The notes below the pieces were generated by a model. That model worked only from the letters and a program-made list of their open reading frames with translations. It was not told the DNA's origin and made no database searches. From positions 62,001 through 126,000 of the forward strand of contig JAEYWK010000205.1 of assembly GCA_023431345.1 (NCBI GenBank): a DNA stretch of 64,000 nt, read 5' to 3'. This document shows positions 27,447 through 35,856 of this stretch, one piece after another. This DNA is from Pseudomonadota bacterium. Lineage in GTDB: Bacteria > Myxococcota_A > Polyangia > Polyangiales > Polyangiaceae. Both the position numbers and the translations under genes were made by a program. How positions within the stretch are numbered: the first letter of the stretch is position 1; each line of letters opens with the position of its first letter.

Positions 27447-27475
27447 CGCCCCGCGCGGCGCCGTCGCGCGGGGCG
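27447..27475 (+). terminator. GC-rich stem-loop between polX and pqqA
   Basis: Perfect 11-bp inverted repeat CGCCCCGCGCG (27447-27457) / CGCGCGGGGCG (27465-27475) with a 7-nt loop, 40 bp after the polX stop and 48 bp before pqqA. There is no T-run downstream. It most likely separates polX from the pqq operon, but an attenuator role is possible. Confidence 0.55.
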
Positions 27476-27523
27476 GGACCTCGACCCGACGGCTATGCGC
27501 ACGAGTCTTGCAGCGTAGGCAGC

Positions 27524-27700
27524 ATGGAAATCTGGCAGCGACCCGACTTCGTCGAGCTGTGCATGAACGCGGAGATTGGCGCCTACCAGGAAGACACGGG
27601 CGACGAGCGCGAAACGCCGCCCTTCCTCGATCACGAAAGGGCCAAAGCCTCGCCCTCCGATATCACCGCTTCCGGCCTCGTTTCGCAGCATGTCGCGTGA
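27524..27700 (+). CDS. pqqA: PqqA-like precursor peptide with long C-terminal tail
   Basis: 58 aa. Residues 4-21 match the PqqA pattern: Trp4, Pro7, Phe9, Leu12, then Glu17 and Tyr21 in the E-x3-Y spacing that provides the PQQ skeleton. Typical PqqA peptides have 22-30 residues and stop a few residues after the Tyr; this one runs 37 residues further with an acidic, Pro/Ser-containing tail. It lies directly before pqqC, overlapping its start by 11 bp, where pqqA is expected. No strong ribosome-binding site was seen. Either PqqF-like proteolysis removes the tail, or the tail is part of a modified pathway. Confidence 0.8.
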   Translation: MEIWQRPDFVELCMNAEIGAYQEDTGDERETPPFLDHERAKASPSDITASGLVSQHVA

Positions 27701-28439
27701 CGTGGAGCTCGAACAAGCAGCCCCGCGGCGCGTGTCTCCTCCGGAGCTCGTCGCCTGGCTGCGCCGCGAGGGCGAGCGGCGCTACCACGCCCTGCACCCT
27801 TTTCATGTGCGCATGCACGAGGGAGACCTGTCGCGCGAGGAGCTGCAGCGCTGGGTCATCAATCGCTTCTACTACCAGACGCGTATCCCGATCAAAGACG
27901 CCATCATCGTCAGCAAGTCCGAAGACCCGGACTTTAGGCGGAGGTGGCTCCGGCGCGTCGTGGACCACGACGGCGCTCGACCCGGAGAGGGTGGCATCGA
28001 GCTTTGGTTGAGGCTGGGCGAGGCGCTCGGCATCCGGCGTGAGCGGATGCTCTCGCTCGAAGAGCTGCTGCCGGGCGTACGCTTCGCGTGCGACTCTTAT
28101 GTCAGCTTCGTGCGTCAACGATCGCTGCTGCTCGCGGTCGCGGCCTCGCTCACGGAGTGCTTCGCGCCCGACTTGATGTCGCGACGCATCGAGGCTTTCG
28201 AGCGCCACTACGGCTTCGTCGACCGAGCGGGGCTCGAGTATTTCAAGGCGCGGGTGCCGCGGGCGGCTCGCGACTCCGAGGAGGCGCTGGCGTTCGTGGT
28301 CGAGAACGCCCACACGTTCAGCGAGCAAGCGGCCTGCGTCGAGGCGCTCGTACACAAGACTCAGATTCTGTGGCACCTGCTCGACTGCGTGTCGGGGGCA
28401 TCGCAAAGAAATGCCGCTCAATCAGCGCATCGGACTTAG
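27690..28439 (+). CDS. pqqC: Pyrroloquinoline-quinone synthase PqqC
   Basis: A 249-aa cofactor-free oxidase of the normal PqqC length, catalysing the final ring closure and eight-electron oxidation of AHQQ to PQQ. Recognised by ERRYHALHPFHVRMHEGDLS, LQRWVINRFYYQTRIPIKDA, and the region FERHYGFVDRAGLEYFKARVP. Active-site His, Arg and Tyr clusters are present in these segments. The ATG at 27690 overlaps the end of pqqA. Its end overlaps pqqD by 29 bp, so the operon is tightly coupled. Confidence 0.95.
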   Translation: MSRDVELEQAAPRRVSPPELVAWLRREGERRYHALHPFHVRMHEGDLSREELQRWVINRFYYQTRIPIKDAIIVSKSEDPDFRRRWLRRVVDHDGARPGEGGIELWLRLGEALGIRRERMLSLEELLPGVRFACDSYVSFVRQRSLLLAVAASLTECFAPDLMSRRIEAFERHYGFVDRAGLEYFKARVPRAARDSEEALAFVVENAHTFSEQAACVEALVHKTQILWHLLDCVSGASQRNAAQSAHRT

Positions 28440-28707
28440 CGATCGTCCTCGCATCGCGCGGCGCGCGCGCCTGCGGTTCGACGCGCGGACCCAGCAACAC
28501 TTGCTGCTGTCACCCGAGCGCGCGCTCGTGCTCAATCGAACCGCCGCCAGTATCGTGTGCTGCTGCACGGGTGGTAACACCGTGGCGCAGATCTGCAGGG
28601 AGGTCGCGCGAGGTCAGCTCAGCGCGCTGGTCCAAGCGGACGTGCTGACCTTCCTCGAAGCCCTGCACGGTCGCCGCCTGCTCGACTTGCTCGGCAGGCC
28701 GTCATGA
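28411..28707 (+). CDS. pqqD: PQQ biosynthesis chaperone PqqD
   Basis: A 98-aa winged-helix RiPP recognition protein that binds the PqqA leader and presents it to PqqE. The characteristic order is seen: RFDARTQQHLLLSPERALVLNRTAASIV, then a variable loop with a Cys-Cys-Cys stretch, then VLTFLEALHGRRLLD. The ATG at 28411 overlaps pqqC, and the stop overlaps the pqqE ATG (ATGA). The CCC run at about residues 50-52 is unusual. Confidence 0.93.
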   Translation: MPLNQRIGLSDRPRIARRARLRFDARTQQHLLLSPERALVLNRTAASIVCCCTGGNTVAQICREVARGQLSALVQADVLTFLEALHGRRLLDLLGRPS

Positions 28708-29801
28708 GCCCCCGTCCGTGGACGCTCGTGGCGGAGCTGACGTACGCCTGCCCGCTGCGCTGCGCGTATTGCTCCAACCCCGTCTCCGCCTCGCTCGGTC
28801 CCGCCCTCTCGACCGCTGATTGGCGGCGTGTGCTGCGCGAGGCCGAGCAGCTAGGGGTCGTGCACGCTCACTTCACGGGTGGGGAGCCGCTGCTGCACGA
28901 CGAGCTGGAGACGCTCATCGAGCAAGCGCGGGACGTGGGGCTGTACTGCTCGCTCGTGACGAGCGGCTTCCCGCTGACGCGAGACCGACTCGAGCGGCTG
29001 GTCTCAGCTGGCCTCGAGCACGTGCAGCTCTCGATTCAGAGTACCCGCGGCGACGTCGCGCGCCGGCTCGCGGGGGTGGACCTCGTGGCGCACAAGCAGC
29101 ATGTCGCGAGCTGGGTTCAAGAGCTGGGGCTATCGCTCACCCTCAACGTCGTGCTCACCCGCTACAACATCGAGGAGCTCGACGCCTTCGTCGAGCTCGC
29201 GGAGCGAATACAGCCCGACCGCTTGGAGCTCGCGCACGCGCAGTACCTGGGCTGGGCGCTCGAGAACCGCGATCAGCTCTTGCCGAGCGTGGCTCAGCTC
29301 GCGTCCGCCCGCGCCGCTACCGAGCGCGCGAAGAGCCGGGTCGGCCGTCGCTTCGACATCGTCGCCGTGCTCCCGGACTACCACGCTGACCGCCCGCGCG
29401 CCTGCATGGGCGGCTGGGCCAATCAGTACCTGGTGGTGACGCCGGACGGGTTGCTCCTGCCTTGCCAAGCCGCGCGCGGCGTCGCAGGGCTCGCGTTCGA
29501 TGACGTGCGCGGCGCGCCGCTCGCCCGGCTGTGGGAGAGCTCGGCTGCGCTCCAGCATTTTCGCGGGAGCAGCTGGATGAAGGAACCGTGCTCGAGCTGC
29601 GAGCACCGTGAGCGAGACTTCGGCGGCTGTCGCTGCCAGGCTCACGCGCTGCTCGGTGACGGCGCCGCCGGCGATCCGGCGTGCTCGCTGACGCCGTCTC
29701 ACGAGCTCGTGCGTCGCGCGCGCCTCGCCGCCACGTCTCGTCTCGCGCCGCTTCAGCTGCGAAGCTTCCCCCGGCCGCCAACCAAGGCAGAATCACCATG
29801 A
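28704..29801 (+). CDS. pqqE: PqqA peptide cyclase PqqE (radical SAM, SPASM)
   Basis: 365 aa, normal PqqE length. The radical SAM cluster motif CPLRCAYC is at residues ~14-21 and HFTGGEPLL follows. The C-terminal SPASM Cys set includes CMGGWANQYLVVTPDG, LLPCQAA and CSSCEHRERDFGGCRC. PqqE forms the C-C bond between Glu and Tyr of PqqA with PqqD as chaperone. The start overlaps pqqD, and the TGA overlaps the ATG of the ATP-grasp gene. Confidence 0.95.
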   Translation: MSPRPWTLVAELTYACPLRCAYCSNPVSASLGPALSTADWRRVLREAEQLGVVHAHFTGGEPLLHDELETLIEQARDVGLYCSLVTSGFPLTRDRLERLVSAGLEHVQLSIQSTRGDVARRLAGVDLVAHKQHVASWVQELGLSLTLNVVLTRYNIEELDAFVELAERIQPDRLELAHAQYLGWALENRDQLLPSVAQLASARAATERAKSRVGRRFDIVAVLPDYHADRPRACMGGWANQYLVVTPDGLLLPCQAARGVAGLAFDDVRGAPLARLWESSAALQHFRGSSWMKEPCSSCEHRERDFGGCRCQAHALLGDGAAGDPACSLTPSHELVRRARLAATSRLAPLQLRSFPRPPTKAESP

Positions 29802-30952
29802 ACGTGCTCTTCCTCTCACCGGCTTTCCCACCTACCGCGCCCGCGTTCTGTGAGGCGCTCGCGGCCCAGGGGGTAACCGTGCTCGGCGTCGGCGACGAGC
29901 CGCTACGGCCCGACAGCAGCCTGCATGCGGTGCTGCGCGACTACGTCCACGAGCCGCGCATGTCCGAGCACGAGGTGCTGCGGCAGCGCGTTCAGGAGCT
30001 GAGCCGCGCGCACGGCCCCATCGACCGCGTCGACTCCAACGGGGAGCACTGGCTGCTGGCGGAGGCGCGGCTGCGCGACGACTTCGGCATCACCGGGCTG
30101 AGCAGCGCCGAGCTGAAGCGCCAGCGGAGCAAGCTGCGAATGGCTCAGATCTTCGCGGGGGCGAGCATCCCCCATCCGCCCACAATCTCGGCCGCGGATG
30201 GCTCGCGCGTGCAGCGCTTCGCGAGCGAGCACGGCTTCCCTCTGGTATTCAAGCCCGACACGGGATCGGGAGCGGTGGATACCTTTCGCGTGCCCAGCGA
30301 AGGCGTGCTCAAGACGGTGCTGGAGCGCCATCTCGACGCGCATGTCGTTCAGCCCTTCGTAGAAGGGGACATCATCACGTTCGACGGCTTGACCGATCGG
30401 ACGGGGCGCATCGTCTTCGAGACCTCGCACGTTTACGACACGGGCATCATGCAGATCCGCGAGCAGACGCTCGACGGTCACTACTATTCGCTGCGCGAGC
30501 TGCCGGCGCAGCTGCAAGACGTCGGGCGCCGGGCCGTCGCGGCTTTCGACATTCGCGAGCGCTTCTTCCACCTCGAGCTGTTTCGAGGCGACGACAGCAG
30601 CTTGACTGCCCTGGAGATGAACTTGCGGCCGCCGGGCGGCTTCAGCACCGACCTGATGAACGCGGCCACGGGAGCCAACATTTACGCGCTGTGGGCCGCG
30701 ATCCTCGCGGGCAAAGATGTCGGCGACTTTCGCTACGAGCGGCGCTTTCACACCGCCCATGCCGGGCGTCGCGCCGGACGCAACTACCGCGTGCCCGCTG
30801 CCGAGCTGACGGCGGCGCTGGGCGAAATGCTCTTCGCCGAGCGCGCGATTCCGCGCGCGTTCGCCGACACGATGGGCGACGTGGCGTACTTGCTCCGTCA
30901 TGACGACCTCGACGAGCTGCGGCGCGGTATCCAGCTGGTGCAAGGGACTTGA
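29798..30952 (+). CDS. ATP-grasp ligase-like protein coupled to pqqE
   Basis: A 384-aa protein with an N-terminal Rossmann-like domain (MNVLFLSPAFPPTAPAF) and an ATP-grasp core: PLVFKPDTGSGAVDTF for nucleotide and phosphate binding, VVQPFVEGDIITFDGL, and metal-binding LEMNLRPPGGFSTDLMN near the C-terminus. Such enzymes usually activate a carboxylate as acyl-phosphate and join it to an amine or thiol. Its ATG overlaps the pqqE stop (ATGA), so it is translated with the PQQ genes. No ATP-grasp enzyme acts in the known PQQ pathway. A PQQ-amino-acid conjugate, or tailoring of the precursor, are possible roles, all inference. Confidence 0.85.
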   Translation: MNVLFLSPAFPPTAPAFCEALAAQGVTVLGVGDEPLRPDSSLHAVLRDYVHEPRMSEHEVLRQRVQELSRAHGPIDRVDSNGEHWLLAEARLRDDFGITGLSSAELKRQRSKLRMAQIFAGASIPHPPTISAADGSRVQRFASEHGFPLVFKPDTGSGAVDTFRVPSEGVLKTVLERHLDAHVVQPFVEGDIITFDGLTDRTGRIVFETSHVYDTGIMQIREQTLDGHYYSLRELPAQLQDVGRRAVAAFDIRERFFHLELFRGDDSSLTALEMNLRPPGGFSTDLMNAATGANIYALWAAILAGKDVGDFRYERRFHTAHAGRRAGRNYRVPAAELTAALGEMLFAERAIPRAFADTMGDVAYLLRHDDLDELRRGIQLVQGT

Positions 30953-30985
30953 GCCGTTCACGGATCTTGCAGCACGAAGGTCATC

Positions 30986-31960
30986 ATGCGCCCGTCTTCT
31001 CCCTCAGCGTTACGCGGCAAGGTCGTGGTCATCACCGGAGCTTCCAGCGGATTGGGACGAGCCGCGGCTCGAGCCCTCGTGGAGCGGGGGGCGCGGGTCG
31101 TGCTGGCCGCGCGCCGCGAGGACGCGCTCGAGGACACGGCGGCGCGGTGCCGTGAGCTCGGCGGAGAGGCGCACGTCGTGGCGACCGACGTCACCGACGA
31201 AGGCGCCGTGCTGCGCCTCAAAGATCGCGCGCTGGAGCTGACGGGCAGCATCGACGCCTGGGTCAACAACGCGGGCGTGACGAGCTTCGGCTCGCTCGCG
31301 AGCACACCGCTCGAAGATCTTCGGCGCGTCGTAGAGACCAACCTTTGGGGCAGCGTGCTCGGCGCGCGCGCGGTCATGCCGGTGTTCGAGCGGCAGCAGC
31401 ACGGCGTGCTCGTCAATGTGGGCTCGATCCTGAGCAAGGTCGGGCAGCCGTTCGTCCCCGGCTACGTGATGAGCAAGTTTGCGCTGCGCGGCTTGACGGA
31501 AGCGCTGCGAGCTGAAACGGGCACCCGCCGTAACATTCACGTGTGCACCTTGCTACCCTACGCCATCGATACGCCGCATTTCCAGGCCGGCGCCAACCTG
31601 GTGGGCCGGAAGGCCTTCGCGATGCCGCCGGTGCAGTCGCCAGAGAAGGTGGCCAGCGCCTTGGTGGATCTGATCGAACGTCCGCGACGCGAGCTGCACG
31701 TGCCGCGCGTCGCAGCGCTCGGCCTAGCGCTGCATGCGCTGATGCCCAAGCCGGTCGAGCACGTGATCCACGAAGTGCTCACGCGCTGGCACTTCGGGCC
31801 GGTGCAGTCGCGGGACGCTCGCGGTAATCTGTGGCTCCCGCCCGCCGAGGTCCCCGCGGAGCACGGCCACCGCGCACCTCAGCTGAGCCTAGCCGAGCTG
31901 CTGGGCTGGACTCTGGGTCACTACGCCTGGTTGGGCTTGAAGCGTTTCGCGCGAGGCTGA
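30986..31960 (+). CDS. SDR-family oxidoreductase with C-terminal extension
   Basis: A 324-aa classical-type short-chain dehydrogenase. The cofactor motif is VITGASSGLGRA, the central motif is VNNAGV, and the catalytic set is the Ser of NVGSIL with YVMSK. After the SDR fold comes a ~100-residue tail (HVPRVAALGLALHALMPKPVEHV) resembling the tail of the first SDR in this window. It lies 33 bp after the ATP-grasp gene and 3 bp before the FAD oxidoreductase, all plus strand, so likely the same transcript as pqqA-E. Substrate unknown. Confidence 0.9.
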   Translation: MRPSSPSALRGKVVVITGASSGLGRAAARALVERGARVVLAARREDALEDTAARCRELGGEAHVVATDVTDEGAVLRLKDRALELTGSIDAWVNNAGVTSFGSLASTPLEDLRRVVETNLWGSVLGARAVMPVFERQQHGVLVNVGSILSKVGQPFVPGYVMSKFALRGLTEALRAETGTRRNIHVCTLLPYAIDTPHFQAGANLVGRKAFAMPPVQSPEKVASALVDLIERPRRELHVPRVAALGLALHALMPKPVEHVIHEVLTRWHFGPVQSRDARGNLWLPPAEVPAEHGHRAPQLSLAELLGWTLGHYAWLGLKRFARG

Positions 31961-31963
31961 GCC

Positions 31964-33436
31964 ATGCGGCAACGCTTCGGTGCTCGCGACCGCTACGATG
32001 CCGTCATCGTCGGCTCAGGCCCCAACGGCCTCTCGGCGGCCCTGGTGCTCGCGCGAGCAGGCCTTTCTACGCTGGTGATCGAGGCTAAATCGGCGCCCGG
32101 CGGCGGCGCCCGAACCGAAGAGCTGACTCTACCCGGCTACCAGCACGACGTTTGCTCGACCGTGCACCCACTCGGCATCGCGTCGCCTTTCTTCCGCTCG
32201 CTCGATCTGGCGGCCAAAGGCGTCACGTGGTGCGATCCTCCGCTGGCGCTCGCTCACGTGCTCCGCGACGGCCGCGCCGTGACGCTGGAGCGCTCCGTCG
32301 CTGGCACCGCGCGCGGTCTGGGTGAGGATGAGAACGCTTACCTCGAGCTCATGTCGCCGTGGGTGGCGCGAGGCGACGAGCTGCTGCGCGAAATCTTGGG
32401 GCCGCTGCGGTTGCCTCGCTCGCCGCTCTTGCTCGGAAGCTTCGGGCTCGTCGCGCTCGGCTCACTCGAGGGGGTAGCGCGCCGACATTTCGCCCGCGAG
32501 CCCGCGCGAGCGCTGCTCGCGGGCATGGGCGCGCACGCGATGCAGCCGCTGCATGCGCCGGCGACCGCCGCGTTCGGGCTGGTGCTCGGGCTCTCGGCGC
32601 ATCTGGCAGGTTGGCCGGTGGCGCGCGGGGGATCGCAGGCGATCACGAATGCGCTGGTCAGCCTGCTGCAGGAGCTTGGCGGCGAGCTTTCGCTCGGTCG
32701 CGCCGTGGATTCGCTCGACGAGCTGCCCGAAGCGCGCGCGTACCTGTTCGATGTCACGCCTCGTCAGCTGCTGCACCTCGCAGGGCCGGCGCTGCCAGAC
32801 GGCTATCGCCAACGGCTCCGCAAATTTCGGTACGGGCCCGGTGTTTTCAAGATGGACTGGGCGCTGAGCGGGCCCGTTCCCTGGCTCGATCCCGCCTGCG
32901 CACGCGCGGCCACCGTCCACTTATCGGGCGACTTGGCTGACGTCGCCGAGTCCGAAGCGGCGGTGAGCCGGGGACACTTGTCGCAGCGCCCCTTCGTGAT
33001 CTTCGTCCAGCCCAGCCTCTTCGACCCGACTCGCGCGCCCGCCGGGTGCCACACGGCTTGGGCCTACTGTCACGTGCCCATAGGCTCGAGCCTGGATGCC
33101 TCGGCCCTGATCGAGCAGCAGGTGGAGCGGTTCGCTCCCGGCTTCGGTAAGCTGGTGCTTTCGCGCAGCAGCGCGGACGCCCAGGCGCTGGAGCGCTACA
33201 ACGCCAACTACGTGGGGGGCGATATCAACGGAGGTTCCGCTCTCCTCAGCCAGTTGTTCACGCGTCCGGTGGCGCGTCTCGACCCTTACTCGACCCCCAA
33301 CCCGAAGCTCTTCTTGTGCAGCTCATCCACGCCGCCCGGGGGCGGGGTGCACGGGATGTGCGGCTACTGGGCGGCTCAGAGCGCGCTCCGCCGGGTGTTC
33401 GCGTTGCGCGCGCCTGCGCGGGACGACCTCTCCTGA
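31964..33436 (+). CDS. FAD-dependent oxidoreductase, phytoene-desaturase/PYROXD2-like
   Basis: 490 aa with an N-terminal FAD-binding motif VIVGSGPNGLSAALVLARAG followed by the acidic residue of VIEAKSAPGGGARTEE. The C-terminal flavin motif is near LCSSSTPPGGGVHGMCGYWAA. The overall pattern matches the NAD(P)/FAD-dependent amine-oxidase-like group that includes phytoene desaturases. No carotenoid genes are nearby, so carotenoid function is not assumed. It is last in the pqq/ATP-grasp/SDR run (3-bp gap) and ends near a stem-loop facing the convergent DUF3618 gene. Confidence 0.88.
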   Translation: MRQRFGARDRYDAVIVGSGPNGLSAALVLARAGLSTLVIEAKSAPGGGARTEELTLPGYQHDVCSTVHPLGIASPFFRSLDLAAKGVTWCDPPLALAHVLRDGRAVTLERSVAGTARGLGEDENAYLELMSPWVARGDELLREILGPLRLPRSPLLLGSFGLVALGSLEGVARRHFAREPARALLAGMGAHAMQPLHAPATAAFGLVLGLSAHLAGWPVARGGSQAITNALVSLLQELGGELSLGRAVDSLDELPEARAYLFDVTPRQLLHLAGPALPDGYRQRLRKFRYGPGVFKMDWALSGPVPWLDPACARAATVHLSGDLADVAESEAAVSRGHLSQRPFVIFVQPSLFDPTRAPAGCHTAWAYCHVPIGSSLDASALIEQQVERFAPGFGKLVLSRSSADAQALERYNANYVGGDINGGSALLSQLFTRPVARLDPYSTPNPKLFLCSSSTPPGGGVHGMCGYWAAQSALRRVFALRAPARDDLS

Positions 33437-33459
33437 GCCCTCTTATCCTCAGCCCGTCA

Positions 33460-33478
33460 TGAGCGCGCTCGGCGCTCA
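33460..33478. terminator. Stem-loop between convergent genes
   Basis: Inverted repeat TGAGCGC (33460-33466) / GCGCTCA (33472-33478) with a 5-nt loop, 24 bp after the FAD oxidoreductase stop. It includes the stop codon of the minus-strand gene. It may terminate both transcripts; no T-run. Confidence 0.45.
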
Positions 33479-34147
33479 GCTCGTCCCGACGTGCTCGGAG
33501 CCGGCGCCTGGGCTCTTGCCGTTCCGAGGCTGCGCGGCTTTCACGTCCGCCCCCTGCTCTTGAGCCTTGCTCTCGAGCTCTGCGAGGCGCCGCTTGATCG
33601 ACCCGAACAGCTGGTCGCGGTAGCGGCCGACGAGCTGGTTCTCGCTTTCGGTCGCAGGAATACTCAAGCCGGCGACGAGCCCGGCGCCGAGCGCCACCGC
33701 GGCCAGCGCGAGCGGCCTTTCGTTCAGCGTCTGCTCGGCGGTCGCCTTGGCGCGTTGAGCGCCTGCCCGCGCGTGGTGCTCGAGGTCGCCGACGCGCTGG
33801 CGCGCGTGCTCCGCCGCGTCACTGGCCGCGTTGCGAGCGCTCGCTACGCCATCTCGCGCCCGCTCGCGGAGCTGGCCGAGCGTTCCTGTCCTGTCCCAAG
33901 AACGCGGATCGGCGTCGTCCTGTTCGTCTTCTTCGAAGTCTTCGTAGACTCCACCGCGCCCCACGATCGCGGGGTCAGGCTGAGCGTAGCGTGAACGTCG
34001 GCGTGACCCGGTCAGGAGCAGCAGGCCGAGGCCCGCCCCGATCAGCGCCAGCGGCACCGGGTTTTCCCGAACGAAGCTGAGGAGCGAGCTCTCGGTCTCA
34101 TCTGCGTGGCGCTCGTCCAAAGCGGCTTTCCGGCGCTCAGCGGTCAT
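33476..34147 (-). CDS. DUF3618-like membrane stress protein
   Basis: A 223-aa protein. A first transmembrane helix follows SFVRENPVPLALIGAGLGLLLL (~30-50), typical of DUF3618 proteins. The acidic middle (YEDFEEDEQDDADP) and Ala/Arg-rich amphipathic helix (~100-150) precede a second hydrophobic segment (LALAAVALGAGLVAGLSIP). The ATG at 34147 has GAGGAA shortly upstream; an ATG six bases earlier is possible. The start overlaps the end of the upstream gene by 11 bp. Such genes occur in soil bacteria with envelope-stress and nutrient-deprivation genes; molecular role unknown. Confidence 0.75.
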   Translation of the reverse strand: MTAERRKAALDERHADETESSLLSFVRENPVPLALIGAGLGLLLLTGSRRRSRYAQPDPAIVGRGGVYEDFEEDEQDDADPRSWDRTGTLGQLRERARDGVASARNAASDAAEHARQRVGDLEHHARAGAQRAKATAEQTLNERPLALAAVALGAGLVAGLSIPATESENQLVGRYRDQLFGSIKRRLAELESKAQEQGADVKAAQPRNGKSPGAGSEHVGTS

Positions 34148-34865
34148 GGCCATTTCCTCGGTCGGCTGGGCTATGCCGCTCGCCGCGGTTGCCGGGCCCA
34201 CCGCCGGCGCCTTCCGCGCCAAAGGTGCCAGCGCCCCCGTGGGCTCCCGCCGGTGCTGAAGCAGGCCCGTAGCCGCCCGGCGCAGGGCCGAAGCCGCTCG
34301 GCGCCGTTACCTCGTCGAGCAACGCTTGGTCGTCCCGCGACTCCCCGATCTGGCCGCCGTTCCACGGGGTAGCGGCGCCCGCGTTAGCGACGACATCGAC
34401 CAACGTTTGGCCGGACGGAGCGGCGGTCTCGCTTAGCGAGCTCGCGGCGCTGCTGCTCCTCGCGTGGCTGCTCTCCGCCGACGAGCTCTTGAGGAAGCGA
34501 GCCAGAACCAGGCCTGCTGTGAAGGCGCCACCGAGGAAGAGCGCCGGTTGTCGCTTCGCCAGCTGGCTCACGTCAGTCACGACGGCCGCGAGACTACGGC
34601 TCTTGATCGCAGCGGCGGCGAGATCGATCTTGTCTGCCACGCTGCGAGTGTAGCGAGCAAGCTCTTCCTGCTCGTCCGAGCGCAGACCTTCGGAAGCGTG
34701 TCGCAGCGCTTCCGCGACGCCTTCAGCGCCATCTGCCAGCTTGGCTTTGCCGCTCTCGGCGACAGACCGAGCGTGGCGCGCGGCCTCGCGACCCAGCCCC
34801 TTCGCCGACTCGTTCAGGCCCGCGCTCGTTGACGCGCGATCGTTCACTTCATGGGGTCGTTGCAT
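34137..34865 (-). CDS. Nutrient-deprivation-induced-type membrane protein
   Basis: A 242-aa protein. Residues ~20-100 form a long helical region (EALRHASEGLRSDEQEELARYTRSVADKID). Then comes the segment LAKRQPALFLGGAFTAGLVLARFLKSS, a transmembrane helix with the motif seen in proteins encoded beside DUF3618 genes. The last ~100 residues are Gly/Ser/Ala-rich and disordered. The ATG at 34865 has GGAGA upstream; the frame before it is not coding-like. It is first of a two-gene operon with the DUF3618-like gene. Function is unknown. Confidence 0.72.
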   Translation of the reverse strand: MQRPHEVNDRASTSAGLNESAKGLGREAARHARSVAESGKAKLADGAEGVAEALRHASEGLRSDEQEELARYTRSVADKIDLAAAAIKSRSLAAVVTDVSQLAKRQPALFLGGAFTAGLVLARFLKSSSAESSHARSSSAASSLSETAAPSGQTLVDVVANAGAATPWNGGQIGESRDDQALLDEVTAPSGFGPAPGGYGPASAPAGAHGGAGTFGAEGAGGGPGNRGERHSPADRGNGHDR

Positions 34866-35077
34866 CGAAGGTCGTCTCCAGTGAAGGCCCGCGGCTTGCA
34901 ACACGAATGCCAGGTCCGAGTGACCCTCGTGGGCAGCGCATCCGCCTGCTCCGGTCGCCAATTGTCGCTCGCGAGCCTTGCCGCTCGGCCAAGTTGATGC
35001 AGGGCGCAACCGCACCTGAAAAAGCGGCGCGCCAGCTGTTCCGCGCGTTGGTACGCCGCCTGCACTGGCGAGCCCGA

Positions 35078-35290
35078 ATGGACGCAGGTAGATCCAAGAC
35101 CGAGGCAGCGGCGTCGCCTCAAACCCTTAATCACGAGGCTATTCCGCCGCAGCAGCCCTTAGCCGCCAGCCCAGGGCCCGATCTAGGTCAGCGGCGGCCG
35201 CGTAGTGCCCGCTGGGCGCTATGGACGGCGGGCCTCGCCGCGCTGCTCCTCACGTGCCTAGCCCTGCTGCTGTTTCAAAACGTGCGCTGA
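35078..35290 (+). CDS. Small tail-anchored membrane protein, uncertain
   Basis: About 70 aa: a polar Pro/Ala-rich N-terminal half, an Arg-rich stretch, then one transmembrane helix at the very C-terminus (ALWTAGLAALLLTCLALLLF). An earlier ATG at 34997 would add 27 residues. No family was recognised. The helix and lack of an opposing gene support it; the long non-homologous N-terminus weakens it. Confidence 0.4.
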   Translation: MDAGRSKTEAAASPQTLNHEAIPPQQPLAASPGPDLGQRRPRSARWALWTAGLAALLLTCLALLLFQNVR

Positions 35291-35534
35291 GCGCTGCGTC
35301 AGAGAGACTGCAGTCAGGTTGGGCTGCCGCTACGGGGCGCTCAGGAGCGCGCGCCCCTGGACGCCCTTGACGCGCTCGCGGTTCCTCGTAGGGCCGGCGT
35401 CGTGCGCAGCCTTCCGGGCTCGCGTCGGCTCGTCTTCGCTGGCGTGAGCCGCTCAACCGACGTCGAACGGCTCATGCCCGCGAGGAGCCGTGCCTGCCAA
35501 GGAGGCACGAGCAAGCGTCGCTATTCAGCGACGC

Positions 35535-35684
35535 CTAGACTGTTCTGCGGCCGGAAACGAGCTGGAAGACCGCAGCGACGAGCGCCACCAACAGCAGCAC
35601 GTGCAGAAAGCCGCCGACCGTGTACGACGTCGCGAGACCCAAAGCCCAGAGCACCAGAAGAGCGATGACCAAATACCAGAGCAT
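35535..35684 (-). CDS. lmo0937-family small membrane protein
   Basis: A 49-aa protein with two hydrophobic helices: MLWYLVIALLVLWALGL, then a short TSYTVGGF turn, then LHVLLLVALVAAVFQLV and a basic RR end. Length, the LW...GL start, the TSYT(L/V)GGF turn and the basic tail match the lmo0937 family. A perfect AGGAGG ribosome-binding site lies 6 nt upstream. It is a stress-associated membrane peptide of unknown mechanism. Confidence 0.88.
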   Translation of the reverse strand: MLWYLVIALLVLWALGLATSYTVGGFLHVLLLVALVAAVFQLVSGRRTV

Positions 35685-35690
35685 GTGTTA

Positions 35691-35696
35691 CCTCCT
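35691..35696 (-). promoter_or_regulatory. Strong Shine-Dalgarno site of the lmo0937 gene
   Basis: CCTCCT on the plus strand reads AGGAGG on the minus strand, 6 nt before the ATG at 35684. It is the strongest ribosome-binding site noticed in this window and decides the start. Confidence 0.8.
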
Positions 35697-35856
35697 GAAC
35701 ACGTCTGAGAGCAAACCTCGGGCCATCACGGTTTTGTAGGCATAAACGCGCTCCGTAGCCGCCCGGTAGCTCGCCTCGCTCGGGAGACCCGGACTCGACG
35801 CCTCGCCTGCTGCCAAATGTCACAGCGCGAGCACGAGCGCTGGCGCTCATCAAGCT

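Noticed and set aside
31964..33436. Calling the FAD oxidoreductase phytoene desaturase crtI
   Set aside because: No carotenoid genes nearby and the family is broad.
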